In this document: positions 1-6,501 of the stretch, piece after piece | How the letters are laid out: each line of letters begins with the position of its first letter | Position numbering within the stretch: position 1 is the stretch's first letter | Assembly: GCA_000432175.1 (NCBI GenBank) | Contig: HF989415.1 | Span: 1-9,936, forward strand | DNA length: 9,936 nucleotides | Direction: 5' to 3' | Origin: Eubacterium sp. CAG:786 | GTDB lineage: Bacteria; Bacillota; Clostridia; Oscillospirales; Ruminococcaceae | Position numbers and translations under genes: made by a program | Notes under the pieces: generated by a model | The model's database searches: none | The model's input: only the letters and a program-made list of their open reading frames with translations | Told to the model about the DNA's origin: nothing

Positions 1-486
1 GAGCGCGGCGGGATACTTGCGGTCGGCGGTCAGTGCAGCGTTGACATAATCAAGGAGACCGACGAGCTGGCAAAGGTGCCGTCCATTTTCTCGATATGCA
101 GGAGCGCGATGGATTCAGATGAAAGCATGAAAATAGACCTTGACGGGGAAAAAATCGCCATCACGCTGTGCGCGGAAAGCTTCAGCAATTACCGCGTGAT
201 GTCCGATTCCCCGGCGTATCTGCCGGTGTTCCATTCGATTCTAATTTTGCCGGCGCTGATATATGTGTTCGAAACGCTTAAGCGCAGCGGCACGGAGGAT
301 TTCGAACAGCGGCGCTGGTTCAGGGCGATACGAAGAACGCTCTCCGCGCAGGGGCTGAAGATGGATCAGACCACGCTTGACACCTATGAATCATTCGAGC
401 TGGCGCAGAAGCTGCTGGAGCTTCCGGTAAACAAGGCGATAACTGCTCTGGCACAGCTTGGCGACAGCGTGGAGGACGAACAATGA
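1..486 (+). CDS. Unrecognised protein, C-terminal part only (5' end outside window)
   Basis: The reading frame is open from base 1 to a TGA at 484-486, so about 161 C-terminal residues are visible. The first ATG in frame (76) has no good ribosome binding site and is probably internal, because the coding-like frame continues upstream of it. I do not recognise the family. Visible features are a short hydrophobic patch around residues 73-95 (an LPVFHS..LPALIYV-type stretch), a charged RRWFRAIRR segment near residues 109-117, and an acidic C-terminus. The amphipathic rather than long hydrophobic profile suggests a soluble protein. Its stop overlaps the next start by four bases (ATGA), so the two genes are co-transcribed and probably translationally coupled, which suggests that they act together. 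No function is assigned. Confidence 0.7.
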   Translation, partial: ERGGILAVGGQCSVDIIKETDELAKVPSIFSICRSAMDSDESMKIDLDGEKIAITLCAESFSNYRVMSDSPAYLPVFHSILILPALIYVFETLKRSGTEDFEQRRWFRAIRRTLSAQGLKMDQTTLDTYESFELAQKLLELPVNKAITALAQLGDSVEDEQ

Positions 487-1247
487 AGCTGCATTTTCTG
501 AAATACGACGCACTGGCTTCCCTGCGTGCGAACGTCGAGGGCAACCTTGAGAAATATCGCCTGCCGGTCAACGACTGGATATACGAATTTTTCGGCGATG
601 AAGAGCCTTTCGGAGAATTTATGACCACCGTCGGAGATATCAGCCTTGTATGCACCGAAAAGGAACAGGGAAAGGCTGACGTGCAGAATGTCATCACGCT
701 GTATTCAGCCATGATGAACATAACGGATACCCAGGCTTCCGACGAGCGGCTGTGGGCGGGAATGTGCCACGGCGATATGTGGAAGTTCGTGAACAAGCGC
801 TGGGAGGCTTCCTCGTCAAAGAAGATAACCAAAGAGGACGTGCTGTCGAGATATTTTTACGGTCAGGGCAGACGGCGTTCGCTGATAACCAACACGCTGG
901 CTAAGCTGTGGTGGGTAGGTCGGCTGACCTACGACCCGGACCGCAAAGACCCGTTCGAGCTTACTCACTATTTCGAAGATGATTTTTCAAGAAAGACCCT
1001 TATCTTATTTTCGAGCAATTACATGAGCAGCAGACCCGTTGCGCTCGGGCTTCTCAGTGCGCTGACCGACCTGGAGCGGAATACCGCCTGCACCGGAAAG
1101 GAGCGCAAGCTCATCTACCAGGAGGCTTCAAAGTATCTGAATATCCTCGGTGGTACGATGATACTTGACTACTTCACCATGGAAGAGATAGAAACCCGCG
1201 TGAAGAATCACATTCTCAGCATGAAGAAATCAGAAATGACCGTGTGA
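483..1247 (+). CDS. DUF6339-like protein of unknown function
   Basis: This is a 254-residue protein with no signal peptide and no clear membrane segment. Its pattern matches my memory of the DUF6339 family: an ERLWAGMCHGDMW block at residues 88-100 (Trp, Cys, His) and an arginine- and aromatic-rich YFYGQGRRR...LAKLWWVGRLTYD block at about 124-151. The start at 483 is well supported. GGAGG lies at 471-475 with a 7-base spacer, and the ATG overlaps the previous stop. DUF6339 genes have, as I recall, been seen near restriction or abortive-infection style clusters (Z1, AIPR, PD-(D/E)XK and methyltransferase genes). No such partner is visible here because the window starts too late. The biochemical activity is unknown. 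The gene is followed 50 bases later by a terminator, so it ends the operon. Confidence 0.7.
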   Translation: MKLHFLKYDALASLRANVEGNLEKYRLPVNDWIYEFFGDEEPFGEFMTTVGDISLVCTEKEQGKADVQNVITLYSAMMNITDTQASDERLWAGMCHGDMWKFVNKRWEASSSKKITKEDVLSRYFYGQGRRRSLITNTLAKLWWVGRLTYDPDRKDPFELTHYFEDDFSRKTLILFSSNYMSSRPVALGLLSALTDLERNTACTGKERKLIYQEASKYLNILGGTMILDYFTMEEIETRVKNHILSMKKSEMTV

Positions 1248-1296
1248 CGCGGCGTACATAATTGCGCATATCCAGTTTGTCGAAAAAATCGATTTT

Positions 1297-1315
1297 GCCC
1301 GCGAAGCGGGCTTTT
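1297..1315 (+). terminator. Intrinsic terminator after the DUF6339-like gene
   Basis: A perfect 6-bp GC stem, GCCCGC (1297-1302) and GCGGGC (1306-1311), encloses a GAA loop and is followed by TTTT (1312-1315). It lies 50 bases after the stop of the upstream operon. The A-rich flank on the left could let it work in the other direction as well, but no gene needs that. Confidence 0.7.
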
Positions 1316-1329
1316 AAAATCCGTTTTTG

Positions 1330-1458
1330 GCTCAGGTATGCCGTGGCAAAAACACTTCTATCCAAGCAAGTGTCCAAGCGACGACCTGCGGTCTTACGCA
1401 AAGCAACGGCTACGCCCTATGCCTTACGCGCTCAGGGTGGGCTTGGCTAAGCCAAGCC
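1330..1458. repeat. Repeat- and hairpin-rich non-coding stretch of unknown nature
   Basis: Between the terminator and the xylosidase promoter lies about 130 bases that look structured rather than random. There are short direct repeats: TCCAAGC at 1361-1367 and 1373-1379, CTTACGC at 1393-1399 and 1423-1429, and GCTCAGG at 1330-1336 and 1430-1436. There are also inverted repeats: ACACTT/AAGTGT at 1352-1357 and 1368-1373, GACC/GGTC at 1383-1386 and 1390-1393, and a perfect 8-bp stem GGCTTGGC/GCCAAGCC at 1440-1447 and 1451-1458. No convincing ORF covers it. It could be a degenerate intergenic repeat element, a decayed gene or a small RNA; the sequence alone does not decide. Confidence 0.35.
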
Positions 1459-1543
1459 AGGAGATAGTTTCGAAGGTCTCGACGTTCCCCATCAAACGGA
1501 AGCGTTTTTGTCCTTTTTGTGCTAGTATTTGTCCGGTAACCTG

Positions 1544-1572
1544 TTGCATACCGCTGCGTAATGTGATACAAT
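1544..1572 (+). promoter_or_regulatory. Probable sigma-A promoter of the GH43 gene
   Basis: TTGCAT (1544-1549) is separated by 17 bases from TACAAT (1567-1572), which matches the -35/-10 consensus at 4/6 and 5/6. A perfect TATAAT also occurs at 1581-1586 but has no good -35 at the right distance. The start codon at 1608 follows, with AGAAAGGA at 1592-1599 as ribosome binding site (8-base spacer). No clear operator palindrome is seen between promoter and gene. Confidence 0.55.
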
Positions 1573-1607
1573 GATAAGTATATAATAAATCAGAAAGGAT
1601 TACCCCC

Positions 1608-3086
1608 ATGAAATATCAGAACCCCGTCGTATCCGGATTTTACCCCGACCCCAGCGTATGCGAGAGCAACGGTAAATACTACCTCGTGTGCAGCTCGTTT
1701 CAGTACTTCCCCGGAGTGCCGCTGTTTGAAAGCGGCGACCTCGTCAACTGGAAGCAGATAGGCTACGTGCTCACCCGAAAGAGCCAGGTCATGCTGGACA
1801 AAATAAACAGCTCCGGTGGAGTGTTTGCGCCGACTATCCGCTGCGTCAACGGCAGATTTTACATGGTGACCACCAACGACACCACCCACCAAAATTTCTA
1901 CGTCTGGACGGACGATATCCACGGTGAGTGGTCCGAGCCGATATACGTGGACCAGGGTGGAATAGACCCGTCGCTGTTTGAAGAGGACGGTCATGTTTAC
2001 TTCATGAGCAACGGCGCCGATGATAACGGCGTGGGTGGCGTGGTGCAGTGCGAGATAGACATTGCCACCGGAAAGAAGCTTTCCCCCAGCCGCTGCATAT
2101 GGCAGGGCTCCGGTGGGCGCTACCTTGAAAGCCCGCACCTATACAAGATAAACGGAACATACTACCTCATGGCAGCCGAGGGCGGCACGGAATACGGCCA
2201 CATGATAACCTGCGCCCGCGCGAATTCCGTGTGGGGTCCGTTTGAGGGAAACCCGCGCAACCCCGTGCTCACCAACCGCAACAAGGCGCCTTTCATAATC
2301 CAGGGTATCGGCCACGGCGACCTTATTTGTGATAAGCACGGCGACTGGCACGTGCTGTCGCTGGGCTTCCGTCAGCAGCACATCTGGCGTGCCTATCACC
2401 ACCTGGGCAGAGAGGTGTTCCTCACGCCGGTGCAGTTCGGCGCGGACGGCTGGTTCACCTGCGGAAACGACGGCACCACCGATGAATTCTACGAGATCAA
2501 GGGCGATTTCGAGCAGAAGCCCCAGCGTGAATTCACCTTTGCAAACACCCGCTGGGACGTTGAATGGTGCTTCATGCGCCACCCGCACATGGAAAACTAC
2601 GAGCTTTCCGACGAAAAGGCAGTCCTGCACGGAACTGCCGTCACCCTCAACAACGTGGACTCCCCCACGTTTGTGGCAATGCGCCAGCGCGAATTCCACA
2701 TGGAGATGAAGTCGGACGTGCGCGTTGACGGTGGCATTGGCGGACTCACCGTGCTCATCACCGAAAACGAGCACTACGACATTCTTCTTGAACAGAATGA
2801 AACCGGCTGCAGCGCAGTGCTCATGCTGAATATCGGCGGCATAAAGCACCGTCAGAATTCCATTGCGATAACCGGAAATTCCGCACAGCTCATCATTCGT
2901 GCAGACTGCTTCGGCTACAGCTTCTTCGTCGCGCAGGACGGAAAGGAAACGCAGCTCGGCTACGGCAGCACAAAGTACCTTTCCAGCGAGGTCGCAGAGG
3001 GCTTCACCGGCGTCATGACGGGGCTTTTTGCAGTCAACGGCACCGCTGAGTTCACGAATTTCAGCTGCTGCTACAAGAACGCATAA
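1608..3086 (+). CDS. GH43 beta-xylosidase / alpha-L-arabinofuranosidase
   Basis: This 492-residue glycoside hydrolase family 43 enzyme has no signal peptide, so it should act in the cytoplasm on imported xylo- or arabinoxylo-oligosaccharides, releasing xylose or arabinose. The N-terminal five-bladed propeller (about residues 1-300) has the three expected acidic residues: D14 in FYPDPSV (general base), D120 in GGIDPSLF (pKa modulator) and E174 in YLESPHLYK (general acid). SSFQYFPGVPLFES and HHLGREVFLTPVQF...GW are typical of the XynB-like subfamilies 11/12. Residues from about 300 to the end form the usual C-terminal beta-sandwich (GH43_C2-like). The length is slightly below the roughly 530 typical of XynB. 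It stands alone between its own promoter and a terminator, with no transporter or regulator beside it. Xylosidase versus arabinofuranosidase specificity cannot be told from sequence by eye. Confidence 0.93.
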   Translation: MKYQNPVVSGFYPDPSVCESNGKYYLVCSSFQYFPGVPLFESGDLVNWKQIGYVLTRKSQVMLDKINSSGGVFAPTIRCVNGRFYMVTTNDTTHQNFYVWTDDIHGEWSEPIYVDQGGIDPSLFEEDGHVYFMSNGADDNGVGGVVQCEIDIATGKKLSPSRCIWQGSGGRYLESPHLYKINGTYYLMAAEGGTEYGHMITCARANSVWGPFEGNPRNPVLTNRNKAPFIIQGIGHGDLICDKHGDWHVLSLGFRQQHIWRAYHHLGREVFLTPVQFGADGWFTCGNDGTTDEFYEIKGDFEQKPQREFTFANTRWDVEWCFMRHPHMENYELSDEKAVLHGTAVTLNNVDSPTFVAMRQREFHMEMKSDVRVDGGIGGLTVLITENEHYDILLEQNETGCSAVLMLNIGGIKHRQNSIAITGNSAQLIIRADCFGYSFFVAQDGKETQLGYGSTKYLSSEVAEGFTGVMTGLFAVNGTAEFTNFSCCYKNA

Positions 3087-3091
3087 AGAAG

Positions 3092-3114
3092 TTCCCCTCC
3101 GCTCCGGAGGGGAA
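3092..3114. terminator. Bidirectional terminator between convergent GH43 gene and dtd
   Basis: A perfect 10-bp stem, TTCCCCTCCG (3092-3101) and CGGAGGGGAA (3105-3114), has a CTC loop. It is placed five bases after the GH43 stop codon and five bases before the dtd stop codon on the other strand. The T-rich TTCTATTATT follows on the plus strand. On the minus strand the stem is followed by ACTTCTTTAT, a weaker T tract. It probably serves both genes. Confidence 0.8.
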
Positions 3115-3119
3115 TTCTA

Positions 3120-3554
3120 TTATTCAAGTATGATCGTGAACGGCCCGTCGTTCACCAGGCTTACTTTCATATCCGCGCCGAACTCACCGGTCTGCACGTT
3201 AGCTACGGACTTACGGCACACCCCGACGAAATACTCATACAGCCGCTCAGCCTCGCGTGGTTCCTTTGCCATGAGGAAGTTTGGACGGTGCCCCTTGCGG
3301 GTGTCCGCATACAGCGTGAACTGCGAAATTATCAGCAGCGAACCGCCAACGTCGCTGAGAGAAAGGTTTGTCTTTCCGTTCTCGTCCGAGAATATCCGCA
3401 GACCTATCATCTTTGCCGCAAGACGGTCGCATTCCGCTTCGGTATCCTCCTGCCCTATGCCGAGAAGCACCATGTATCCCCTGCCTATCTGCCCCACTGT
3501 CTTTCCGTCAACGCTGACGGAAGCATTCTCGCAGCGCTGTATAACTACCTTCAT
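3120..3554 (-). CDS. dtd: D-aminoacyl-tRNA deacylase (DTD)
   Basis: This 144-residue protein is the full normal length of the DTD family. The enzyme hydrolyses D-aminoacyl-tRNA (and mischarged Gly-tRNA-Ala) in the cytoplasm, so that D-amino acids do not enter translation. The family signatures are present: an MKVVIQR start, SQFTL at 77-81 and NDGPFT at 135-140 (the NxGPxT motif; the two motifs together form the active site at the dimer interface). GGAGG at 3562-3566 lies 7 bases before the ATG, which fixes the start. In many Firmicutes dtd follows relA; here it stands alone. It is read from a strong promoter at the end of the preceding peptidase gene and ends in a shared terminator. Confidence 0.97.
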   Translation of the reverse strand: MKVVIQRCENASVSVDGKTVGQIGRGYMVLLGIGQEDTEAECDRLAAKMIGLRIFSDENGKTNLSLSDVGGSLLIISQFTLYADTRKGHRPNFLMAKEPREAERLYEYFVGVCRKSVANVQTGEFGADMKVSLVNDGPFTIILE

Positions 3555-3573
3555 CGCAATTCCTCCATATCAA

Positions 3574-3600
3574 GAATGCACCCGTATTTCGGGTGCATTC
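3574..3600 (-). promoter_or_regulatory. 27-bp palindrome at the transcription start of dtd
   Basis: GAATGCACCCG (3574-3584) and CGGGTGCATTC (3590-3600) are perfect 11-bp inverted repeats around TATTT. The palindrome begins two bases after the -10 box of the dtd promoter, so it covers the predicted start of transcription. It could be a repressor operator, a 5'-terminal stem-loop of the dtd mRNA (starting at about 3596 gives a leader beginning GCACCCG that pairs with CGGGTGC), or the terminator of the upstream peptidase gene. The run after it on the minus strand (TTGAT) is poor for termination. Confidence 0.6.
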
Positions 3601-3602
3601 CT

Positions 3603-3631
3603 ATTATAAAGGAAATCGCGGGATTTGTCAA
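3603..3631 (-). promoter_or_regulatory. Perfect-consensus sigma-A promoter for dtd
   Basis: On the minus strand TTGACA (3626-3631) is followed by exactly 17 bases and TATAAT (3603-3608), a 12/12 match to consensus at the ideal spacing. The -35 box contains the TGA stop codon (3628-3630) of the upstream M23 peptidase gene. Such a match should be strong and constitutive unless the adjoining palindrome is an operator. Confidence 0.88.
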
Positions 3632-4341
3632 CCGTTTATCACCGACATGGGGTCTATCCACTTTCCACCCTGCTTCACCCCAAGGTGGAGGTGCGGCTGC
3701 TGGACTATCTCGCACTGACAGGTGTCGGAAGTCTTGCCGATGACTGCGCCCTCGTTCACCTGCTGCCCGGTCTTTACCTCAAGTTCCTTAGACAGCCCGC
3801 AGTATTCCACAGTCAGCCCGTTGTCCTGGTCGATCACGACGGTTATTCCCCACAGCGGGTCGTCCTTTATCTCGGTGACTGTACCCGCGGACATGGAACG
3901 CACGTCAGTACCCAGCGCACAGAGAATATCGCAGCCGTCGTGGGTCTTCCACACGCCAAGGGTCTCTGATTTCACGAGTTCACCGTTGCTGAACGGGTGG
4001 GAAACCTCCCCCTCTACCGGCATGATGTTCCTTGCTTCGCTCTTCACGGGCTTGTTGACTTCCTCCGCATCCTCGGTGGGAATAACCGCTGCCTCAGCCT
4101 CGGAAGCGGCAGTGGTGGTTTCCTCGCGCTGCACGCCGGGCTTGCTGGCGTCCACCGGGGAGCTTTCAGGCGCGCTGAATACCCAGGTGTTCTGGCTTTC
4201 GCTGCTGGTCGTGGGGGTTAGCCCGCTCATGGTGCGGTTGTACGCGGCATAGGACGCTGCAGCGATGGCGGCTCCCCCGAGTATCGCAGCGGCAGCGAAT
4301 GCCTTGGTGTTGAACGACTTCTTGTTCCTGTCTTTTCTCAT
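3628..4341 (-). CDS. Membrane-anchored M23 metallopeptidase, SpoIIQ-like
   Basis: This 237-residue protein has a basic N-terminus (RKDRNKK), one hydrophobic segment at about 14-34 acting as an uncleaved anchor, a Ser/Thr/Glu-rich linker (about 40-105) and a C-terminal M23/LytM domain (about 107-235). Zinc ligands appear intact: H134 and D138 in THDGCDI, and H219 of the HLH motif (H217 catalytic). The compact layout with one anchor and one M23 domain, and the MPVEGEVSHPFS start of the domain, resemble SpoIIQ, the forespore partner of SpoIIIAH in engulfment; Bacillus SpoIIQ lacks one ligand, while this copy should bind zinc. A general peptidoglycan endopeptidase is the alternative. There are five cysteines (137, 141, 181, 208, 210) on the outside of the membrane. 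AGAAAGGA (4351-4358, 9-base spacer) supports the start. I found no convincing promoter for it. Confidence 0.85.
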   Translation of the reverse strand: MRKDRNKKSFNTKAFAAAAILGGAAIAAASYAAYNRTMSGLTPTTSSESQNTWVFSAPESSPVDASKPGVQREETTTAASEAEAAVIPTEDAEEVNKPVKSEARNIMPVEGEVSHPFSNGELVKSETLGVWKTHDGCDILCALGTDVRSMSAGTVTEIKDDPLWGITVVIDQDNGLTVEYCGLSKELEVKTGQQVNEGAVIGKTSDTCQCEIVQQPHLHLGVKQGGKWIDPMSVING

Positions 4342-4654
4342 GGTTATTTTTCCTTTCTTTTCAGGGCGATTTTTTACTATTCCGGGAACGCCTGGCGCGG
4401 TGGGGCTTCCTGCGGTTCAACCATAGTTTAGCCAGTTTATTTCCATTTATTCCAGAAAAACTTACACATACCGGAAATAAAATCAATGCATAAGTGTGGT
4501 ATTTGTGCTTTATCAACAAAAAAACAAATATTTTTAAAATTTTCGCTAAACCTCTGTACAATTACCGAAAAATCATGTATAATTATGATGTATGGGAAAA
4601 AACAATGTTAAATCCGAACGATAAAGAAAGATCGTCGCAAACAGGAGAATTGAA
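4342..4654. other. Divergent AT-rich intergenic region
   Basis: This 313-base spacer separates the divergently transcribed M23 and Na/Pi genes. The left third is GC-rich without a recognisable signal. The right part (about 4430-4620) is strongly AT-rich and holds the promoter of the transporter gene. I searched the minus strand for sigma-A, sigma-F and sigma-G promoters of the M23 gene and found only weak matches. No ORF in it looks real. Confidence 0.6.
4555..4583 (+). promoter_or_regulatory. Probable sigma-A promoter of the Na/Pi transporter gene
   Basis: TGTACA (4555-4560, 4/6) is separated by 17 bases from a perfect TATAAT (4578-4583). This predicts a leader of about 65 bases before the ATG at 4655. 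AGGAG at 4643-4647 is the ribosome binding site (7-base spacer). No clear Pho-box repeat was seen. Confidence 0.6.
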
Positions 4655-6421
4655 ATGAGTGTCTATGATGTACTGAACCTCCTTGGTGGAATAGCCCTGT
4701 TCCTTTTCGGAATGCACACGCTCAGCGCAGGCCTCGAAAAGCTCGCGGGCGGCAAGCTCGAACACTGGCTTGAAAAAGCGACTTCGCGCCCGATAAAGGG
4801 AGTCGTTCTCGGTGCGATAATCACTGCGGTGATTCAGTCGTCGGCAGCCACCACTGTCATGATAATCGGCTTTGTTAACTCCGGTCTGATGAAGCTGTCG
4901 CAGGCCATCGGCGTTATCATGGGCGCCAATATAGGCACCACAGCCACCAGCTGGCTGCTGAGTTTACAGTCAATAGACGGTTCTGAAGGATTCAGCATAC
5001 TCAATATTCTCAAACCGACAACGTTCACGCCTGTGCTTGCGGCCATCGGCGTGTTTCTGATAATGTTCACGAAATCCGACAGGAAAAAGACTATCGGTAT
5101 GATACTTGCAGGCTTCGCGGTGCTGATGTTCGGCATGAACTCCATGTCCGCTGCGACTGCAAGCCTTGAGCAGAATGAAACGTTCTGCAATATACTGATG
5201 ATGTTCTCCAATCCGATACTCGGCGTTATCGCGGGCGCAGTGCTGACTGCCGTGCTGCAGTCCTCGTCCGCTTCCATCGGCATTCTGCAGTCCATCGCGA
5301 TCTCCACCGGCAAGGTGACTTATTCCATCGCGCTGCCGCTGCTGCTCGGTCAGAACATCGGCTCCTGCGTGACTGCGCTCATCTCTTCCATCGGCGCAAA
5401 CAAGCCAGCCAAGCGCGTCGCAGTCGTTCACCTATACTTTAACGTGATAGGAACGGTGCTGTTCCTTTCGGTATTCTATCTCATAAACGCATTCATAAAT
5501 CTTCCGTTCATGGAAGAGTCGCTGAATGCGGTCGGTATTGCGGTCATTCACACCGGCTTCAACGTGCTGACTACAGCGCTGTTCCTGCCGTTCACAAAGC
5601 AGCTGGAGAAGCTTGCATGTCTTACGGTCCGCGACAAGCCCGGCGAGAAGAAGCAGGACGCTCCCATGCTGGACGAGCGTCTGTTAAAGACCCCTTCCGT
5701 TGCGATCGAGCAGTGCCGCAACGTCAGCGTCAGAATGGCTGAACTCACCCTGGAAACACTGAAAACTTCCCTTGACATCGTAATGGAATACGACCAGAAA
5801 AAGTGCACCGAGGTCATAGAAAACGAGAATTCGATAGACCTCTACGAAGACAAAATAGGCTCGTATATCCTGAAGATAAGCTCCAAGGATCTCTCCGAAA
5901 CCGACAGCAAGGTGGTTTCGATGATGCTGCACACGATAGGCGACCTGGAGCGTATTTCCGACCACGCGGTGAACATAGTTGAAGCCGCTGAGGAAATGCA
6001 CAAAAAGAAGATAAAGTTCTCCGACCAGGCTGTCAATGAACTCAAGATAATGATAAAGGCAGTCAACGAAATACTGGATATGTCCATCAAGTCGTTCATG
6101 ACTGCGGACGTCAGCCTTGCAAAGTGCGTCGAGCCTCTTGAGGACGTTATCGACCAGCTGCGCAACGAGCTTAAGTCCCGTCACATCGAGCGTCTGCGCT
6201 CCGGCAAGTGCACGATAGAGCTTGGCTTTATCCTGCAGGATCTTCTGACGAATTTCGAACGCGTATCCGACCACTGCTCCAACATCGCGGTGTACCTCAT
6301 ACAGATAAACGACAACAGCATGGACACCCACGAATATATGAACGAACTGAAAAAACTCGACCGCTCCGAATTCATGGACGAGTTCAACGACTACTCAAAG
6401 AAGTATATTCTTCCGGATTGA
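4655..6421 (+). CDS. Na+/phosphate cotransporter family protein with C-terminal PhoU domain
   Basis: This 588-residue integral membrane protein belongs to the NptA / Na_Pi_cotrans family and is predicted to bring in phosphate with sodium ions (some members may instead export it or act in signalling). The two inverted halves each carry the signature: QSSAAT at 61-66 with GANIGTT at 90-96, and QSSSAS at 202-207 with GQNIGSC at 232-238. Hydrophobic segments run to about residue 315. A charged linker follows, then a helical PhoU-like domain (about 350-575) with the repeated E..D...ID.YEDKI and ERISDHAVNI / ERVSDHCSNI motifs. Length and domain order are normal for the family. It has its own promoter, ribosome binding site and terminator, so it is a single-gene unit; no pst or pho gene is nearby. 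Confidence 0.95.
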   Translation: MSVYDVLNLLGGIALFLFGMHTLSAGLEKLAGGKLEHWLEKATSRPIKGVVLGAIITAVIQSSAATTVMIIGFVNSGLMKLSQAIGVIMGANIGTTATSWLLSLQSIDGSEGFSILNILKPTTFTPVLAAIGVFLIMFTKSDRKKTIGMILAGFAVLMFGMNSMSAATASLEQNETFCNILMMFSNPILGVIAGAVLTAVLQSSSASIGILQSIAISTGKVTYSIALPLLLGQNIGSCVTALISSIGANKPAKRVAVVHLYFNVIGTVLFLSVFYLINAFINLPFMEESLNAVGIAVIHTGFNVLTTALFLPFTKQLEKLACLTVRDKPGEKKQDAPMLDERLLKTPSVAIEQCRNVSVRMAELTLETLKTSLDIVMEYDQKKCTEVIENENSIDLYEDKIGSYILKISSKDLSETDSKVVSMMLHTIGDLERISDHAVNIVEAAEEMHKKKIKFSDQAVNELKIMIKAVNEILDMSIKSFMTADVSLAKCVEPLEDVIDQLRNELKSRHIERLRSGKCTIELGFILQDLLTNFERVSDHCSNIAVYLIQINDNSMDTHEYMNELKKLDRSEFMDEFNDYSKKYILPD

Positions 6422-6428
6422 TAAACTT

Positions 6429-6458
6429 ACAGGGGCTGAATAAGCCCCTGTTTATTTG
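6429..6458 (+). terminator. Intrinsic terminator of the Na/Pi transporter gene
   Basis: A perfect 9-bp stem, ACAGGGGCT (6429-6437) and AGCCCCTGT (6443-6451), has a GAATA loop and is followed by TTATTTG. It starts eight bases after the stop codon. Confidence 0.85.
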
Positions 6459-6466
6459 TAATAGCG

Positions 6467-6500
6467 CATAAAAATCCCCCATGTCGCCATGGGGGATTTT
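6467..6500 (-). terminator. Intrinsic terminator of the GH25 gene
   Basis: A perfect 13-bp stem, AAAATCCCCCATG (6471-6483) and CATGGGGGATTTT (6488-6500), has a TCGC loop. On the minus strand the stem ends in a TTTTTATG run (to about 6465) and it starts one base after the GH25 stop codon. The TTTTATT on the plus side means it may also stop plus-strand read-through. Confidence 0.85.
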
Positions 6501-6501
6501 A

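Noticed and set aside
1440..1458. GGCTTGGC/GCCAAGCC hairpin as a terminator
   Set aside because: No T run follows on either strand.
2139..2849. Long antisense ORFs over the GH43 gene, and similar ones over the transporter and deacetylase genes
   Set aside because: No recognisable domains or ribosome binding sites; they are frame shadows of well-supported genes with strong codon bias.
4361..4561. Small minus-strand ORF in the divergent spacer
   Set aside because: No good ribosome binding site, low-complexity AT-driven composition, and it overlaps the promoter of the transporter gene.
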